Of a DNA stretch of 64,000 nt, positions 24,777 through 35,995 are shown piece after piece; the stretch's first letter is position 1; each line of letters begins with the position of its first letter. The translations under genes were made by a program, and so were the position numbers. The DNA is from Hypholoma sublateritium FD-334 SS-4 (Eukaryota > Basidiomycota > Agaricomycetes > Agaricales > Strophariaceae). The notes below the pieces were generated by a model, which did no database searches, was not told where the DNA came from, and saw only the letters and a list, made by a program, of their open reading frames with translations. The DNA lies in contig KN817531.1 in assembly GCA_000827495.1 (NCBI GenBank), positions 446,444 to 510,443 on the forward strand, read 5' to 3'.

Positions 24777-24864
24777 CACGGCGCTTGTGCGTCGACACGA
24801 TTCACCGCTTGCCACCATCCTTTGCTCAGTTTTCTCATCAGCCAAAAAAGTTCAGGTTTGGGTA

Positions 24865-27075
24865 ATGTCGGTGACGTACTACGTTTCTGTTGCTGCCTTT
24901 CTTGCTGGTTTGGCTTTCCTGTGGCGGAGGAACGGCATTTTTCAGTCTCGGTCAAGAGGGTATCCTCTCCCTCCCGGCCCTCGGCCATTGCCCGTGCTCG
25001 GAAACTTGTTTGATATGCCACTACATTATCCATGGAAGAAATTTCTCGAGTGGAAGGAGCCTTACGGTGAGCTGTCCTATCCGTAATATATCGTACTACA
25101 TAATACTCACTGTACCATGTGGTCAGGGGACTTGGTATATGTCGAGGCTCTGGGGAACAGGACGTTATGTCTCAACAGCATCGAGGCCGTCAATGACTTA
25201 TTAGTCAAGCGAGCTTCGCACTACTCAGACAGGCCGACTCTGGTCATGGTGGGCGAATTGATGCACTTAGAGAATGTACGTTGACATTCTATACTATGTA
25301 TCCACGCGAGAAGAATTCTGAACACAATTTACAGAGCACGCCTTTTCTTCAATATGGTCCGACTCTCAGAGAACACCGAAAACTATTTCATGCGGCAATG
25401 GGACCCGAGATCTCCAAGAAATATCTCGCAGCACAGAAAGATGCTGTGGCGTTGCTCATAAATTCTATTCTACATAACCCCAAAGATTTTTGGAAAGAAA
25501 CACGCTTGTAGGCGTACCTCTTAGCACTCTCGAGACTTTCTGAAATTAATAACCTTGACTAACAGGATGGGAGGACGAATAATATTATCCACCATATACG
25601 GTATTCCTGCTATGACTCCTGTCGATCAGGTCTGTACCCAGAATAATTTTACTACATGGCCTGAATTAATCCACACTTACGTAGCTTCTCGACGAATTAG
25701 ATCAAGTCATGAAAATCGCCGGAGCGGGGACATTGCCTGGAGCTCACATGGTGGACATGATACCAGCATGTACGCCTCAAATCGATACCTCTATTATTTT
25801 GTCTTTTATTAACTGTTATTGGCATTTAATCTGTCTTGTTGGCAGTAAAATACCTGCCATCCTGGCTTCCATTCAACAACATCCACAAATTTGCAAACAA
25901 ATGGAGAACATTAGTGTACTCCACCCTTGATAAACCATACGAATACGTTGAGCAGCAAATGAAGCAAGGCATCGACCGTCCCTCGTGTACTGCGGAGTTC
26001 ATCCGAGCTTACGAGTCAGAATCGGGAAGGTTAGATGCAAAATCTGAGAGCCTCATCAAATGGGGCTCCGCCTCATTATATGCGCGTAGGTCGATGGCCA
26101 ATATATACCTCATGATTCTGACGATTGTTGTGCAATCAAGCTGGCAGTGAAACGGTGAGAAATGATCCTCTATTATTCTAAGAACAACAATTGCTCATCA
26201 TTGCCACACAAAAGACATTTGGTGTGACCCTTGTGTTTATACATGCCATGGCGCTCTATCCGAATGTGCAGCAGAAGATCCAAGCCGAGATCGACAACGT
26301 CGTGGGGAAACACCGGTTGCCCACAATTTCGGACCGCGCCAATTTACCGTATGTCTGCGCGGCTATCAAAGAGGCTTTGCGCTGGCACCCAATGACACCT
26401 ATGGGACTTGCGAGAAGGACAAATAAAGATGACTACTACAATGGTACATACATTTCGTGAGTACGAGCTGCAGTTATATTATTGACACTGTCTGGTGTAG
26501 GATATTTCATTCCTGCCAACACAGTGGTGTTACCGAACGTATGGTAGGCCGATATCATGTTCAGTCGAGACCTTCAATATCATGTGCAAGTTATTGCTTT
26601 CAGGGCTATATCCAGGGATAAAATAAGTGGAATTCCCCCAGAAGAATTTGCACCGGAGAGATTTATGACGGAAGCACAATCGACCGACGCCATCGACCCT
26701 TATTTATACGCATTCGGTTTTTCACGTCGGTAGGTTATAGTCTTACGTCCTCTTCACTTCACTGAATCCATTTTTGAATATTTAACAGGGAATGCCCAGG
26801 ACGCCATTTAGCAGATAATAGTTTATTCCTCATTATTTCGTGGCTCGTGGCTACTGTATCCATCTGCAAATCCAAAAATGCCGATGGGGTGGAGGAGTTT
26901 GTGGAACCCAGCTACATATCTGCTCTGATCAGGTAAGCTGTCCTAAATACCCTGGTGATCGAGATTTTCTTTGACATTGTTCGATAGTTATCCAGGGCCT
27001 TTTGAGGTTGATTTCAAGCACAGAAATGAAGAGCTCGAAACTCTGATCAAGCATTATATCGCTGAAATAGACTGA
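24865..27075 (+). CDS. Cytochrome P450 monooxygenase (fungal, membrane-anchored)
   Basis: Haem-thiolate monooxygenase, probably microsomal; substrate unknown. Twelve exons give 518 aa with every phase matching: 24865-25066, 25127-25275, 25335-25507, 25566-25629, 25685-25769, 25846-26085, 26141-26154, 26215-26443, 26501-26543, 26604-26729, 26789-26932, 26988-27075. In order: an N-terminal hydrophobic anchor (YYVSVAAFLAGLAFLW), the proline hinge PLPPGPRPLPVLGN, the I-helix PGSETT (residues about 305-310), the K-helix KEALRW (ExxR at about 361-364), PERF, and the Cys loop FGFSRRECPGRH (Cys about 444). The I-helix motif is encoded largely by a 14-nt microexon. The fourth position of FxxGxRxCxG is Ser instead of Gly. 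The start giving the hydrophobic anchor was preferred over an upstream in-frame non-ATG extension. Flanked by DUF6534 genes on the other strand; no other biosynthetic enzyme is nearby. Confidence 0.94.
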
Positions 27076-28347
27076 GAAATACTTTCCCAGGTATATTCAA
27101 AGTGTCCTCAGGGTATTTAGTAGCATAGGCAAATGATCGTAAGGATCAGCGCTTGAGTCAGCACACAGATCAAGCTTAAATATTCATATTTATTGCACCG
27201 CGACATGGTGTGCTTTTGCGTTTGTTTGTGTAATAATGATACTTGTCGCCAGCGGAGATCACAGACTCAGCGCTCCGAGAAGTGCGCTGCGATTATCAAG
27301 AGAAAACGCGAGCATCTCTGCAGTGGGCGAGGCGCCGAGGTGTTGGCTTTCGGCAATATGAGCGGGTGCGGAGATAGCGATATGGGCCCCATCCGAACTG
27401 AGGGAGGAGAAGCACCAGACTACGCGAGCGGGGCAAGAGTGGTCAGGCGGCGAAGGAGAGTCTGAGTGATAGCAAAATGCAACGTAGTCCCCTCCTTCAT
27501 GTGTGAGAACAGTGGGAGACACTGTGTCACCAAGCAAAATGGGGAGGGCACCGTGCATGAGAGCGTCGTCATCAAGAGTCACGGAGAGCGCGGCGAAGTT
27601 GTAGACATGGGGCTCTCGCGACCTGAAGAAGCGGCAGACGGGACTCTAGGCAACACGGGAAGCAGCGTGATCATGCACCCTATAGATAGTATATATGCCG
27701 AGAATGTGCAGGAAAACTTCTAGGGCGGATGCTGACCTGGATATGAGCAATGCTCTCTCACGAGGTTCCCTCGTCGAGGGACCAGCCACCGGTCTAGAAA
27801 ACTTTGTGGTAAAGGGAAAACGAACATGTGCCAGCTGAAAGTAAGTATTGACGGGACGATGATGGGGTGGCCACTGGCCCGACCCCGCAGCCAGGCCGCA
27901 GCATCAAAATCTCCAATTCGGGACTCCAACCATATGTTTATCAATCAATTAATTCCCAGGTACCACTGATTAGTCACAATACGTTTAAACTCCGCTTGTG
28001 GGTGTATATCGCGATACAATATTCTTAAAAAACAGATTCGCGTAAAGTATCAATAAGTACTGCAAGAGATTACATGAAATAAAGAATTCCACCACCCCTG
28101 ATAAGACCGCGACCTTCAAAGCTTGATCCACGATATAGGCCGATGTGGACGGTGGGAACGACAGCAGATGGTTGGGGCAACGACAGACGAAGTGCCAGAA
28201 GGCGCGCCTGTATGCCATACGGCAAGGGGTGGGTGGCGGTGGAATGAGGGGTCAGACATAAGACTTGGGGGGAAGCACCTGCACGGAGTCAGTGGGGATA
28301 TTCATACCGATCGGCAATAACATACATTATTCGTATAAAAAGCTGTG
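27076..28347. other. Intergenic between the P450 and DUF6534 paralog 3
   Basis: Both neighbours end here (convergent). Two consecutive plus-strand frames at 27193-27723 are Arg/Gly-rich and carry no recognisable motif. 27960-28330 is AT-rich with nothing seen. No gene is supported. Confidence 0.4.
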
Positions 28348-29831
28348 CTAGCAAGACTTGGGACCAGAGCAGGCTGCAGGAGCCTGAGTTTTGTTTCCCC
28401 TGCGAAACGTAATACTCTGGCGTCTGCCCAAATGTATGCAGTCAATCGGTTGCCATGCCTCATTCCAGGGAGGTGGTGTTGATGTTGGACAATTTGCCAC
28501 TACCTTGGCGCGACTATTCAAGACTGCCATCACTGAATTTGAATATGTTTTCGCCATGGTCACAACTGCCAGTTGATAGTAGGGTGGATGTCCAGGAAGG
28601 TAAAACAGGATCAAAAATACTGCGGCCATTGATCCTGGTACGTATTGGAGACTCAGTACTCAGTTCCAGAAACACAAGGAATATGAGACAAAATTCTATG
28701 AAAAGGCTCTCACCAGTGACACAACCAGCTTCAATAGTCAACCTAATTAGCCTTTTTATAATGCCCCGAGTTCCATTAAATGAGGATTCTCGTCTTCTTA
28801 ACTGTTCCGTAGAAATTAAAATTAGAATAACTAGCAGTTGCAACCATATACCGCCAGTAACGGTATAACAAATTGACTTACATGATATGTCATAAATGCT
28901 GCAATCGTCACATCGCAAACAAGGCCACTGACTCCCCATATCTACAGATTAGAGGAGGTAAGTTGATTCTATTCCATTCTATTGAGAATATGAATCAAAC
29001 TTACACCAATGGTGATGAATGGTATCTTGGCTTCAAATAATACGCTGATAAAAACTGCTTGCTTAAGTTGTATTGCCACTGCTATGGATGCAGAAAGCTG
29101 GCAAAGCGATAACTGCAGTACAGAACAGCTCATTGGAGAGGAACATTGTCTATGAAGTGTAACTTTCTCACCAAACTTATAAAAGCAACCGCATAGATTG
29201 ATTTGGTGAAAATAGCTATCCGATAGCAATAAAATCCTTGAGTTAGACTTGCAACTTCCAAGAAAAAGTTATGACCAATTGTCAGCAAGGTACACCGGCG
29301 TCTAAATTCTGAAGCACAAACATACCAAAACCGGTCATCAGAGGTATTGAAAACCAAGTCGACCCAAATTCATTGAGTATTTGAATATTAAGGAAGCCAA
29401 CAGAGAAGTATGCAAATGAATTTTGAACGAGCGCCGCTGTCTGGACTGTCTCGAACAGGACAACGAGAAAGACGACCAATTTGAGAAACAAGCGGTCGTT
29501 CGGAAAAGCAATATAGTAAAGGTCTACAAATTTGCATCAGTCTAATGATTCGGCTGGTTTAAACTGAGTATACTCACAAACTTGAGCCCACAACACTCCA
29601 AATAGCAAGCAGTTCATCATGGTCCCTATAAGCTGTATCAAGGACATCAATATTTGTGCAATCGTTTAATTTATGGCTCCTGGGATGATATCCGCAAGCG
29701 CGCACTATTGAGGACTATATTCACAATGATTGTCACTCTTTGCAGCAGAAATCAGTGCAAATCTAGCTAGTTATTACAGATGCTTGTTCTACTCACTCGG
29801 TATACAGAATAGATGGAATGGGAGCAGGCAT
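28348..29831 (-). CDS. DUF6534-type seven-helix membrane protein, paralog 3
   Basis: Exon 1 29831-29797 (short: MPAPIPSILYT), 13-nt microexon 29737-29725 (EVTII), then LIGTMMNCLLFGVLWAQ, DLYYIAFPNDRLFLKLVVFLVVL, ETVQTAALVQNSFAYFSVGF, and GSTWFSIPLMTGF. Later exons read LTQGFYCYRIAIFTKSIYAVAFISL, GIIKRLIRLTIEAGCVTG, and LPGHPPYYQLAVVTMAKTYSNSVMAVLNSRAKVV. The tail (NKTQAPAACSGPKSC) is Cys-containing and unlike the other paralogs. The two introns flanking the microexon are long for this genome at 59 and about 93 nt. No internal stop seen in the chosen frames. Isolated from the other pairs by the P450 on one side and about 2.2 kb of empty DNA on the other. Confidence 0.83.
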
Positions 29832-32051
29832 TGCTGATAACGTATTAGCTGATGTATGACACCCGAGAATAAATGGCACTAGTGAAGGGTAGATGGTCAT
29901 GCAGTGCGGCTTAATTATTGCTCTCTTTTAAAGATGTTCTGCTACTGTTTTTGATGACAAGGCCTAAAATTTGAAAGGCGTACGGGCTCCCGAATCTCCC
30001 ACTGAAAATCTACCATCTTTAGTGCTTCGCTGGTGCAATAGGCGAAGTTATCTACCCTGATGAATTGAAGCACCCCGGTTGGCTATTCTAATGTAGTTCT
30101 ATTGAAATATAGCACGCAGTCACCGGTTACCTGTTATAGAATTCAAATAAATGTGAAAGGCAAATGATTCTAATCATTATGAACTGGAGTCGCATAGCAG
30201 GATAGCGCCCGAGCCTCGAGGTATACTTACACTCTACTCGCTTGCCGACCTTGTTCTGATGCTCCAGTAGCTTTTTTGATGAATTAAATTCGAATCAAAT
30301 CGTCCATATGGTCACCTCAATTGACTGGCCATTCAGATGTATTTTTATGAATATGATGATCAGCCATTTCCTGCGAATATCTAAGTATGAGCGTCCTCTG
30401 CTTCCCAACAGTTCAAAAGCACTTATGAATAGTTTTAAATATTTGCTATAGGACCAGCCTGAGAAGGAATTATCTTGCTGGGACACCGTGCATGTTCTAT
30501 TGTAAAAATAACTTGATTTGAACGACTTGAACGAAAACAGTGTTATATCTGTGGCTATACATGTATTGCCCGCCCCATCCATTACTCCGAGGTTGATGAA
30601 GTTACACCAAAATCATCACAAGTACTAGTTTGAAATTGAAGTATCCAGATCGGATCTCACCACTTAGCCAGTGAGCCATCGTATTTTTTAGAATAAGAAC
30701 GCCAACTTGTCATAGAGTTTTTTAGGGTAATATTCGCTGTATGTGTGGAAACCGAATGAGCAACACCATGACGGAGCCTCAAGTTCATACAGATTTCCAG
30801 TGCCACACGTAGCAGTGCAAGTTGATAGTGTTTACGTCACGGGGCACGCCGGGCGCCCATTTTCACGTTCTTTTTTCTTATATCGGGCTAGGTGCAGTCG
30901 CTCGTCCAAATTATTCAAAGCACTGAATGAACGAATGTTGTCCAGGAGTGGCCGCATCCTGCTCGCCGCTGTCCTATCTCTGTCTAGCGGAACTACAACT
31001 ACTGGGATATCTAATATCTGATCTTGGAGGTTGGGGACATTTCATATCTGCTTTGAAAAAATGTGTACTACTTATTGTCCCTGTGCGTCCTCCCCATACT
31101 GCTGGTCTCGTCGCTTTTAGGCTTTGTCTCAGCCTCACTCGTGAGCTCTAGCGAGGTATGTCTGCCGCACTCGACGACGACATCGGGGTAGATCGGGATA
31201 TCAGATGTCCCATCCATGGCCTTAGGTTAGACAAGAGGCAGGGCAACCGCACCACCCTTGAGCTTGAGCGCGTGTATGGCGCGCGCCACACACCCGCGAT
31301 CTGTTTCCAAACCAGCCCCGCACGTATACCGTCCGCCGAGCGCTGGTTTACTGTGCTACCCAGAGGCGGCGAGCCAAAGCTAGAACTTCCGACAACACCC
31401 TCCGCTTATAATTCTCTCGGCATGCCGGTCAGGTGCTGCTCTCGTCACAACATACTGCAGAATGTATATCTCCAGAGAGCATGTCACGGTCGGTATCACA
31501 GATGCAACTTCGTCGGCAGTGGCATAGTTGCACGAACCTGTGCTTTGGTGCCCCTCTGTTCGCATCTCTGCGCGTACATCGGGTATCTGTTGCTTGTGAT
31601 TCTGCTGCATTCCTATAGTATCGACGCCCCGTAAGTACATTCTGGTAGTAAGTGGTAAACATAGCATGGTTCGTGATGATCTAACGGAATGTATCGTTAA
31701 GATATATAAAATGCCGGCAAAGCGGCGGTCACGAGCGCGTGCGCGAAACGCGATATAGAGACGCTGGAGGCAAGTATACTCTACATAAACCGATGCATAA
31801 CGGATAATAGCAATGTTCAAGGAGAGTATATATTATCTAGCTTCGGTTGATCATTGATCATTGTTAGACTCAATTAGAGCAACATCATCACTGCATCTAC
31901 ATTGCCGTGTCTCACCAATTCATAGTCTCACCAATTCATAACAGAAGGATGCACCAGAAGATACTGGTGATTAGGTCAACACAATAATAGTGTCACCATG
32001 GTATAAGTAAGTATTTAATGGGGCGAGCGAGAACTTGACAAGAAACTGGTC
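29832..32051. other. Intergenic, no supported gene
   Basis: 2.2 kb between the starts of paralog 3 (minus) and the 7TM gene (plus). Mostly AT-rich; 31160-31640 is more GC-rich with overlapping plus and minus frames that read as unordered peptides. The only structure noticed is a 16-bp tandem duplication near 31909-31940. TATAAG at 32002, 50 bases before the next start, is a possible TATA element. Confidence 0.4.
31909..31940. repeat. 16-bp tandem duplication
   Basis: The string gtctcaccaattcata occurs twice back to back in non-coding DNA upstream of the 7TM gene. A minor replication-slippage product. Confidence 0.75.
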
Positions 32052-33362
32052 ATGGCTAACCCAGGTGCAATTCCATTGCAGCTCCCTAATCCAGACACAC
32101 CACTGGCATTTTTGACGCCAGAAGAGGCGTACCAGGCCTCTGTGTCTAATTACGTTCTGGCGGGAACATCAGCGGTGTGTTGTCCGTGACATCCGTCCTT
32201 GAAATAAATAAATCTGACCACTGCGCATAGGTGCTCGTATGGGATGTTTTGGATAACGTCTCCATAGACTTTGGAATTGTGTTTAGAAGTCGGTTCACAC
32301 TCAGTACGGCTGCTTTTGTTGTATCGAGGTATGTATTCTGAAATTGTTTTCTCCTCAATCAAATAAAACTTTTGCCGATACAGACTTGCGACATTGGCAC
32401 TCGCGATCACTTTAGATATTTTTTCGAGTAAGTCAATAAATCTCGGGGGGACATTTTACTATCTCACATTCACGGGTTCTACTAGCCGCACCGACGGGAA
32501 ATTGCGTTAACTTCCATACCCTCAGCACTGCGTTCTACCCTATCTCAGTCGGCTGTAGTGCGCTTCTCTTCTTTTTCCGTCTCCGCGCAATCTATAACCG
32601 AGATCGCATCGTTGTCGGTTTTTTTTTCATACTATGGTGTGGTCTCGTTACGTGCACTTCTTTCATCCCTGCAAACGTTATTGGCGGCGCGCTTGGGCCG
32701 ACGAAATACTGCACTAGCGTTAATAACAAGAGCGTGCAGCTTTCATTCGCCGGGGTGATCGCACCGCTCGTCAACGATACGCTGATCTTCTGCGCAATCT
32801 CGTGGCGCCTTGTTCAAAACGCGTACATCGAAGGGAACCTTGGGCAAAACGTGAAGGTTGCAATGTTCGGGACGTACCTCCCTACATTCAGCAAGGGCCT
32901 TCTCCTCGATGGCCAGCGCTATTATCTGTGAGCCTCGGCGTATTCTCTCAGGAAAACCAAAGCACTCATTTTGCGCACATCAGAATTACCCTGATATCCA
33001 ATTTAATCGCTGTGGTCATAGCGTTTGACACATCCGTCCCCCCCGAGATGAGGTCAATCTTCTCGCAGCCCAATATTGTTCTGACAAACATCATGGCTTG
33101 TCGAGTGTACCGTCGGATTCGCCGGGGGATCTTCAGGGAGGCGGCGGTATCGACCACGGCGCTCGCTGTGAAGCAGCCGCGAAAGCCCAGCGGCGTCGAC
33201 GCCGTGTATGTGTCAAGTATAATGATGACGGCCGGCCCGTCGTTCTGCGTAGACATTGAAGGAAACAGTAGGGCGGAATATTCGCATCCGGCTAGCGAAA
33301 GCCAGCAATCAACAGATGGAATAGAGCAACACGGAGGGGGCGCGTCAACTCATACGATATAA
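32052..33362 (+). CDS. Multi-pass (probably seven-helix) membrane protein of a basidiomycete family
   Basis: Five exons (32052-32174, 32231-32328, 32384-32427, 32486-32927, 32984-33362) give 361 aa with matching phases. The protein opens with a soluble segment (MANPGAIPLQLPNPDTPLAF), then VLVWDVLDNVSIDF, LSTAAFVVSRLATLALAITLDIF, and a likely extracellular TAPTGNC. Next come LLFFFRLRAIYNRDRIVV, then FFFILWCGLVTCTSFIP, a long APLVNDTLIFCAISWRL segment, ISNLIAVVIAF, and a polar tail. The WDVL..SRFTL..SR..LAL, PTGNC and FFRLRAIYNR pattern recalls an uncharacterised seven-helix family common in Agaricomycetes. It is different from DUF6534, and I am not sure of its Pfam name. Function unknown; a receptor-like role is only a guess from topology. 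Third exon is only 44 nt. Confidence 0.82.
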
Positions 33363-34621
33363 TCGACGAATGGGGTCGGAGTGGGGACGGTACTTTGCGA
33401 TCTTCGCTAAAGCTAAACAGAAACTGCATCGTGTGCTTCCACCCATTCATGATCAGAGTTTTGTATTTCTGCAGAACTCAGGCGGTGCACTCCCCTCAAC
33501 GTTTGCTAATTATTTTGAGCTTCGTCAAACAACAAGGTAGGGGCCTGAAAGCTTCTGTATCATATCCGCACAGTCCCAGCATATTGGAAACGGATCGTGT
33601 TCTGCACAGCCGCGGGCGGTGTCATGAATAGCAGCTAGGGCACTCGGCAAGCCGCAGGAGTGCTGCGGGTGTTGGTGGTGTTACGACCACAATTGTGCAT
33701 GGCGTTCGCGCGCAAACGACTTTTAGGGTGTGTCTGCGGCGGGCATATAGGGGAGGAGGCCTTTGGAGAGAGGCGGCGCTGGCCCCGCAGGTGTCGTTGT
33801 CAATTGGGGGTGGCAGCAGCCGCGTTAGACGGTGGATTGCCCTCAGTGAGCGACGGCGGTTCACGGCTGCAGGCGTGCAGCTGCGGCGTGGGCGTCGCCG
33901 TCGTTGGGCGGTAATGACGACGTTGGCCAGACAACATACAGGATGGTGTGCAAGGCCAGCGAGACGCACGTTCCGGTAGCGTCGGATGGGGTCAACGGCG
34001 GCCAAGCGGCCCAGTCGACCCACCTTGTGTTCGTTTGTGCGGCACAGACGGGTCGACTGCTGCGCGGGTAGGCTCAGGCAGTGTTGCAGGCGGGTTTGGG
34101 CTTAGTCGGCGACGCTGCGTGTCACTTGGAAAGCCGTCTGGCGCGCCGAAATCACCAGACGTGGCGTTCATCGGAAGATGTGGGTACTGTGGATGACGAT
34201 GGGGTCAGCAGGGTGAGGGGAGGGTGACGGCGGGCGCTGCTTACTTCGTGCTGCTCATCCTCATGATCATCCCTTCGGGCGCCCTTCGTTTCCGCGCGCC
34301 GCATTTTCTGTGCTCGCCGCCGTTCTTCCGGTCGTCGTCTTCGCGCTGGCATGTTCGCTCATGGGCATTGCTCGATATCTTCTTCGTCGATGTCACTGTC
34401 GTGGCAGCGCGGTGCGTAGTGTTGTTGTCGGGAGAAAAGCAAGCCACCCATCATGCATCAACATCAACCTTTGCCGATACATTCCCAGGGGTTCCGAGTT
34501 CGCGTCTTCTGCTGCAGCCTGCCGGACCTCTCACTGTTTTCAAGAACTCGTAATCTCGAGGCTGAGCGAACGGATTTCTCAGGATGAATACATGAGATGT
34601 ATTTTGATGAATATTTGACAT
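33363..34621. other. Intergenic GC-rich stretch, no supported gene
   Basis: 33620-34400 is GC-rich with overlapping Arg-rich frames on both strands and no recognisable domain. 34400-34620 returns to average composition. Nothing else seen. Confidence 0.4.
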
Positions 34622-35545
34622 TTGATTACAGGCATTTATGGAACAAGGCATTTTTATTGGCGATTGATTTGGACGACATTCAGTTATGAATCTCTCGTAC
34701 TGAGTTCAGTACATACAAATTATAGACACAGCCAGCAAGCAAGGGATGTCGCTGAAGAATTATTTGAACAAAGATTCCTTAGACTGAAGTTGGCTATATA
34801 CGTCGATCTGAACTCAACGCACATAGAATTACTCAGCGAAATAGGCCGCGATCCCGAGGCACTCGAGCTCAGTGAGCTAGTTCTTGCCTACGCACGCGAG
34901 GCCGAAGCGGCGGGGAATATAAGTACCGCCGCTTTGGTCCAGGTTCTCGCAGAACGCGCAAGCTTCCAGCTCTATTCCTTCAAGCCTCAAGATGCTATTA
35001 AAACGGCAACCGAGGGTGTCTTGCTCGGCCAAAGGGGCCTAAAGACTCTAGAAGGACCGGGCGACACCACCGGCAACAGGCAAAACATGCTGTACGTCAC
35101 TTTCTTGAACCTTGCGGATGGATTTGCCGACTGCGGAGATTTGGAAAAAGCACTCCACCATTTGAGCAATGCAAAGAATGCCCTGTCCAAACGAGAACTC
35201 GCCAACGCAGAGGAGGTGGGCTCTGACGTTCACAGCTACCAGGTGATTTCGATTAAGAGGGCATGCCTCATGTTCGCCAAGGGAGAGTACGCCATAGGCG
35301 CCAGCCTAGTAGAAGATGTCGTTGGATATCGAAAGGGAGCGCACAAAGGTATGGAAGTCTCTGGCCTCCTCGCTGATCAAGGCCCTGCGATTTTCCGGAA
35401 ACGCGTACTGCACACTCGGGCGCCATAAAGATGGAATCTGGGCGGCGGCCGATTGTTGCAGCTGAAAGAGGGCCTTGCTATCTCGCCTGGGCTTGCTCGA
35501 TTGGTCGAAGGCGAGGAGGTGCTCATGACAAGTCGCGGATTGTAG
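34622..35545 (+). pseudogene. Broken TPR-repeat gene (fragment with frameshifts)
   Basis: The frame 34622-35428 contains helical TPR-like repeats: IELLSEIGRDPEALELSELVLAYA, YSFKPQDAIKTATEGVLLGQ, LADGFADCGDLEKALHHLSNA. From about 35370 the repeat pattern continues in the next frame (ALRFSGNAYCTLGRHKDGIWAAA). From about 35447 it continues in yet another (LQLKEGLAISPGLARLVEGE), which reaches a natural-looking stop at 35543-35545. The 33-nt gap at the first shift is too short for an intron here, and it preserves the original frame. Two frame breaks plus the absence of a plausible N-terminal domain point to a pseudogene; sequencing error is the alternative. TPR proteins of this kind are abundant in Agaricomycetes; a longer intact one lies at 55-59 kb. 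Confidence 0.6.
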
Positions 35546-35995
35546 AATTCCGTTCGCAGTGCGAGGGACAAATTGGTGTGTCGTCACCAGGAATCAACGT
35601 TTCGACGATGTTAACGAATATTCATGTAGCATTACTTACATAATAATTATAATATTTAATATTTAATATCTTAATCAACCCTTATAAGTTATATCAATAT
35701 TATCAAAGCAAAGTGTGTGTTTTTTTTTCATTTACCGACAGGTCAGGGGTGTTTTATTCCACGTACCAACAGCCAACCAACAGCGAACGTTCGACCGCCA
35801 GCGAAACTTTTGCCCAGTGAATTCTACCGTCTACTTTAACTTACTTACCTATAAACATCTGCGAGAGACACGGCCCGAACGCGTCGGCAGAGCGATATTA
35901 TTATGATTCCTGGCATTCGGTTGGAATTTGTCCCGGGTTATAAAAGCCTTGATTCATACCACCAGCTGCTTCGGTGACTCGTTCCATCGATTGTC
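35546..35995. other. Upstream region of the histidine phosphatase gene
   Basis: AT-rich around 35640-35720, no gene seen. TATAAAAG at 35939-35946 lies 50 bases before the ATG at 35996 and is a good TATA candidate. Confidence 0.5.

Larger units (their letters stand above)
23418..24864. other. Intergenic between DUF6534 paralog 2 and the P450
   Basis: Divergent promoter region of 1.4 kb, AT-rich, containing a short tandem repeat (24007-24074). A 96-codon minus-strand frame at 23871-24161 begins VVIEDDGEEEEVQL. It overlaps the repeat and lacks any recognised domain, so I do not call it a gene. Confidence 0.45.

Noticed and set aside
24865..27075. Secondary-metabolite gene cluster
   Set aside because: A lone P450 with no polyketide, peptide or terpene synthase, transferase or transporter nearby.
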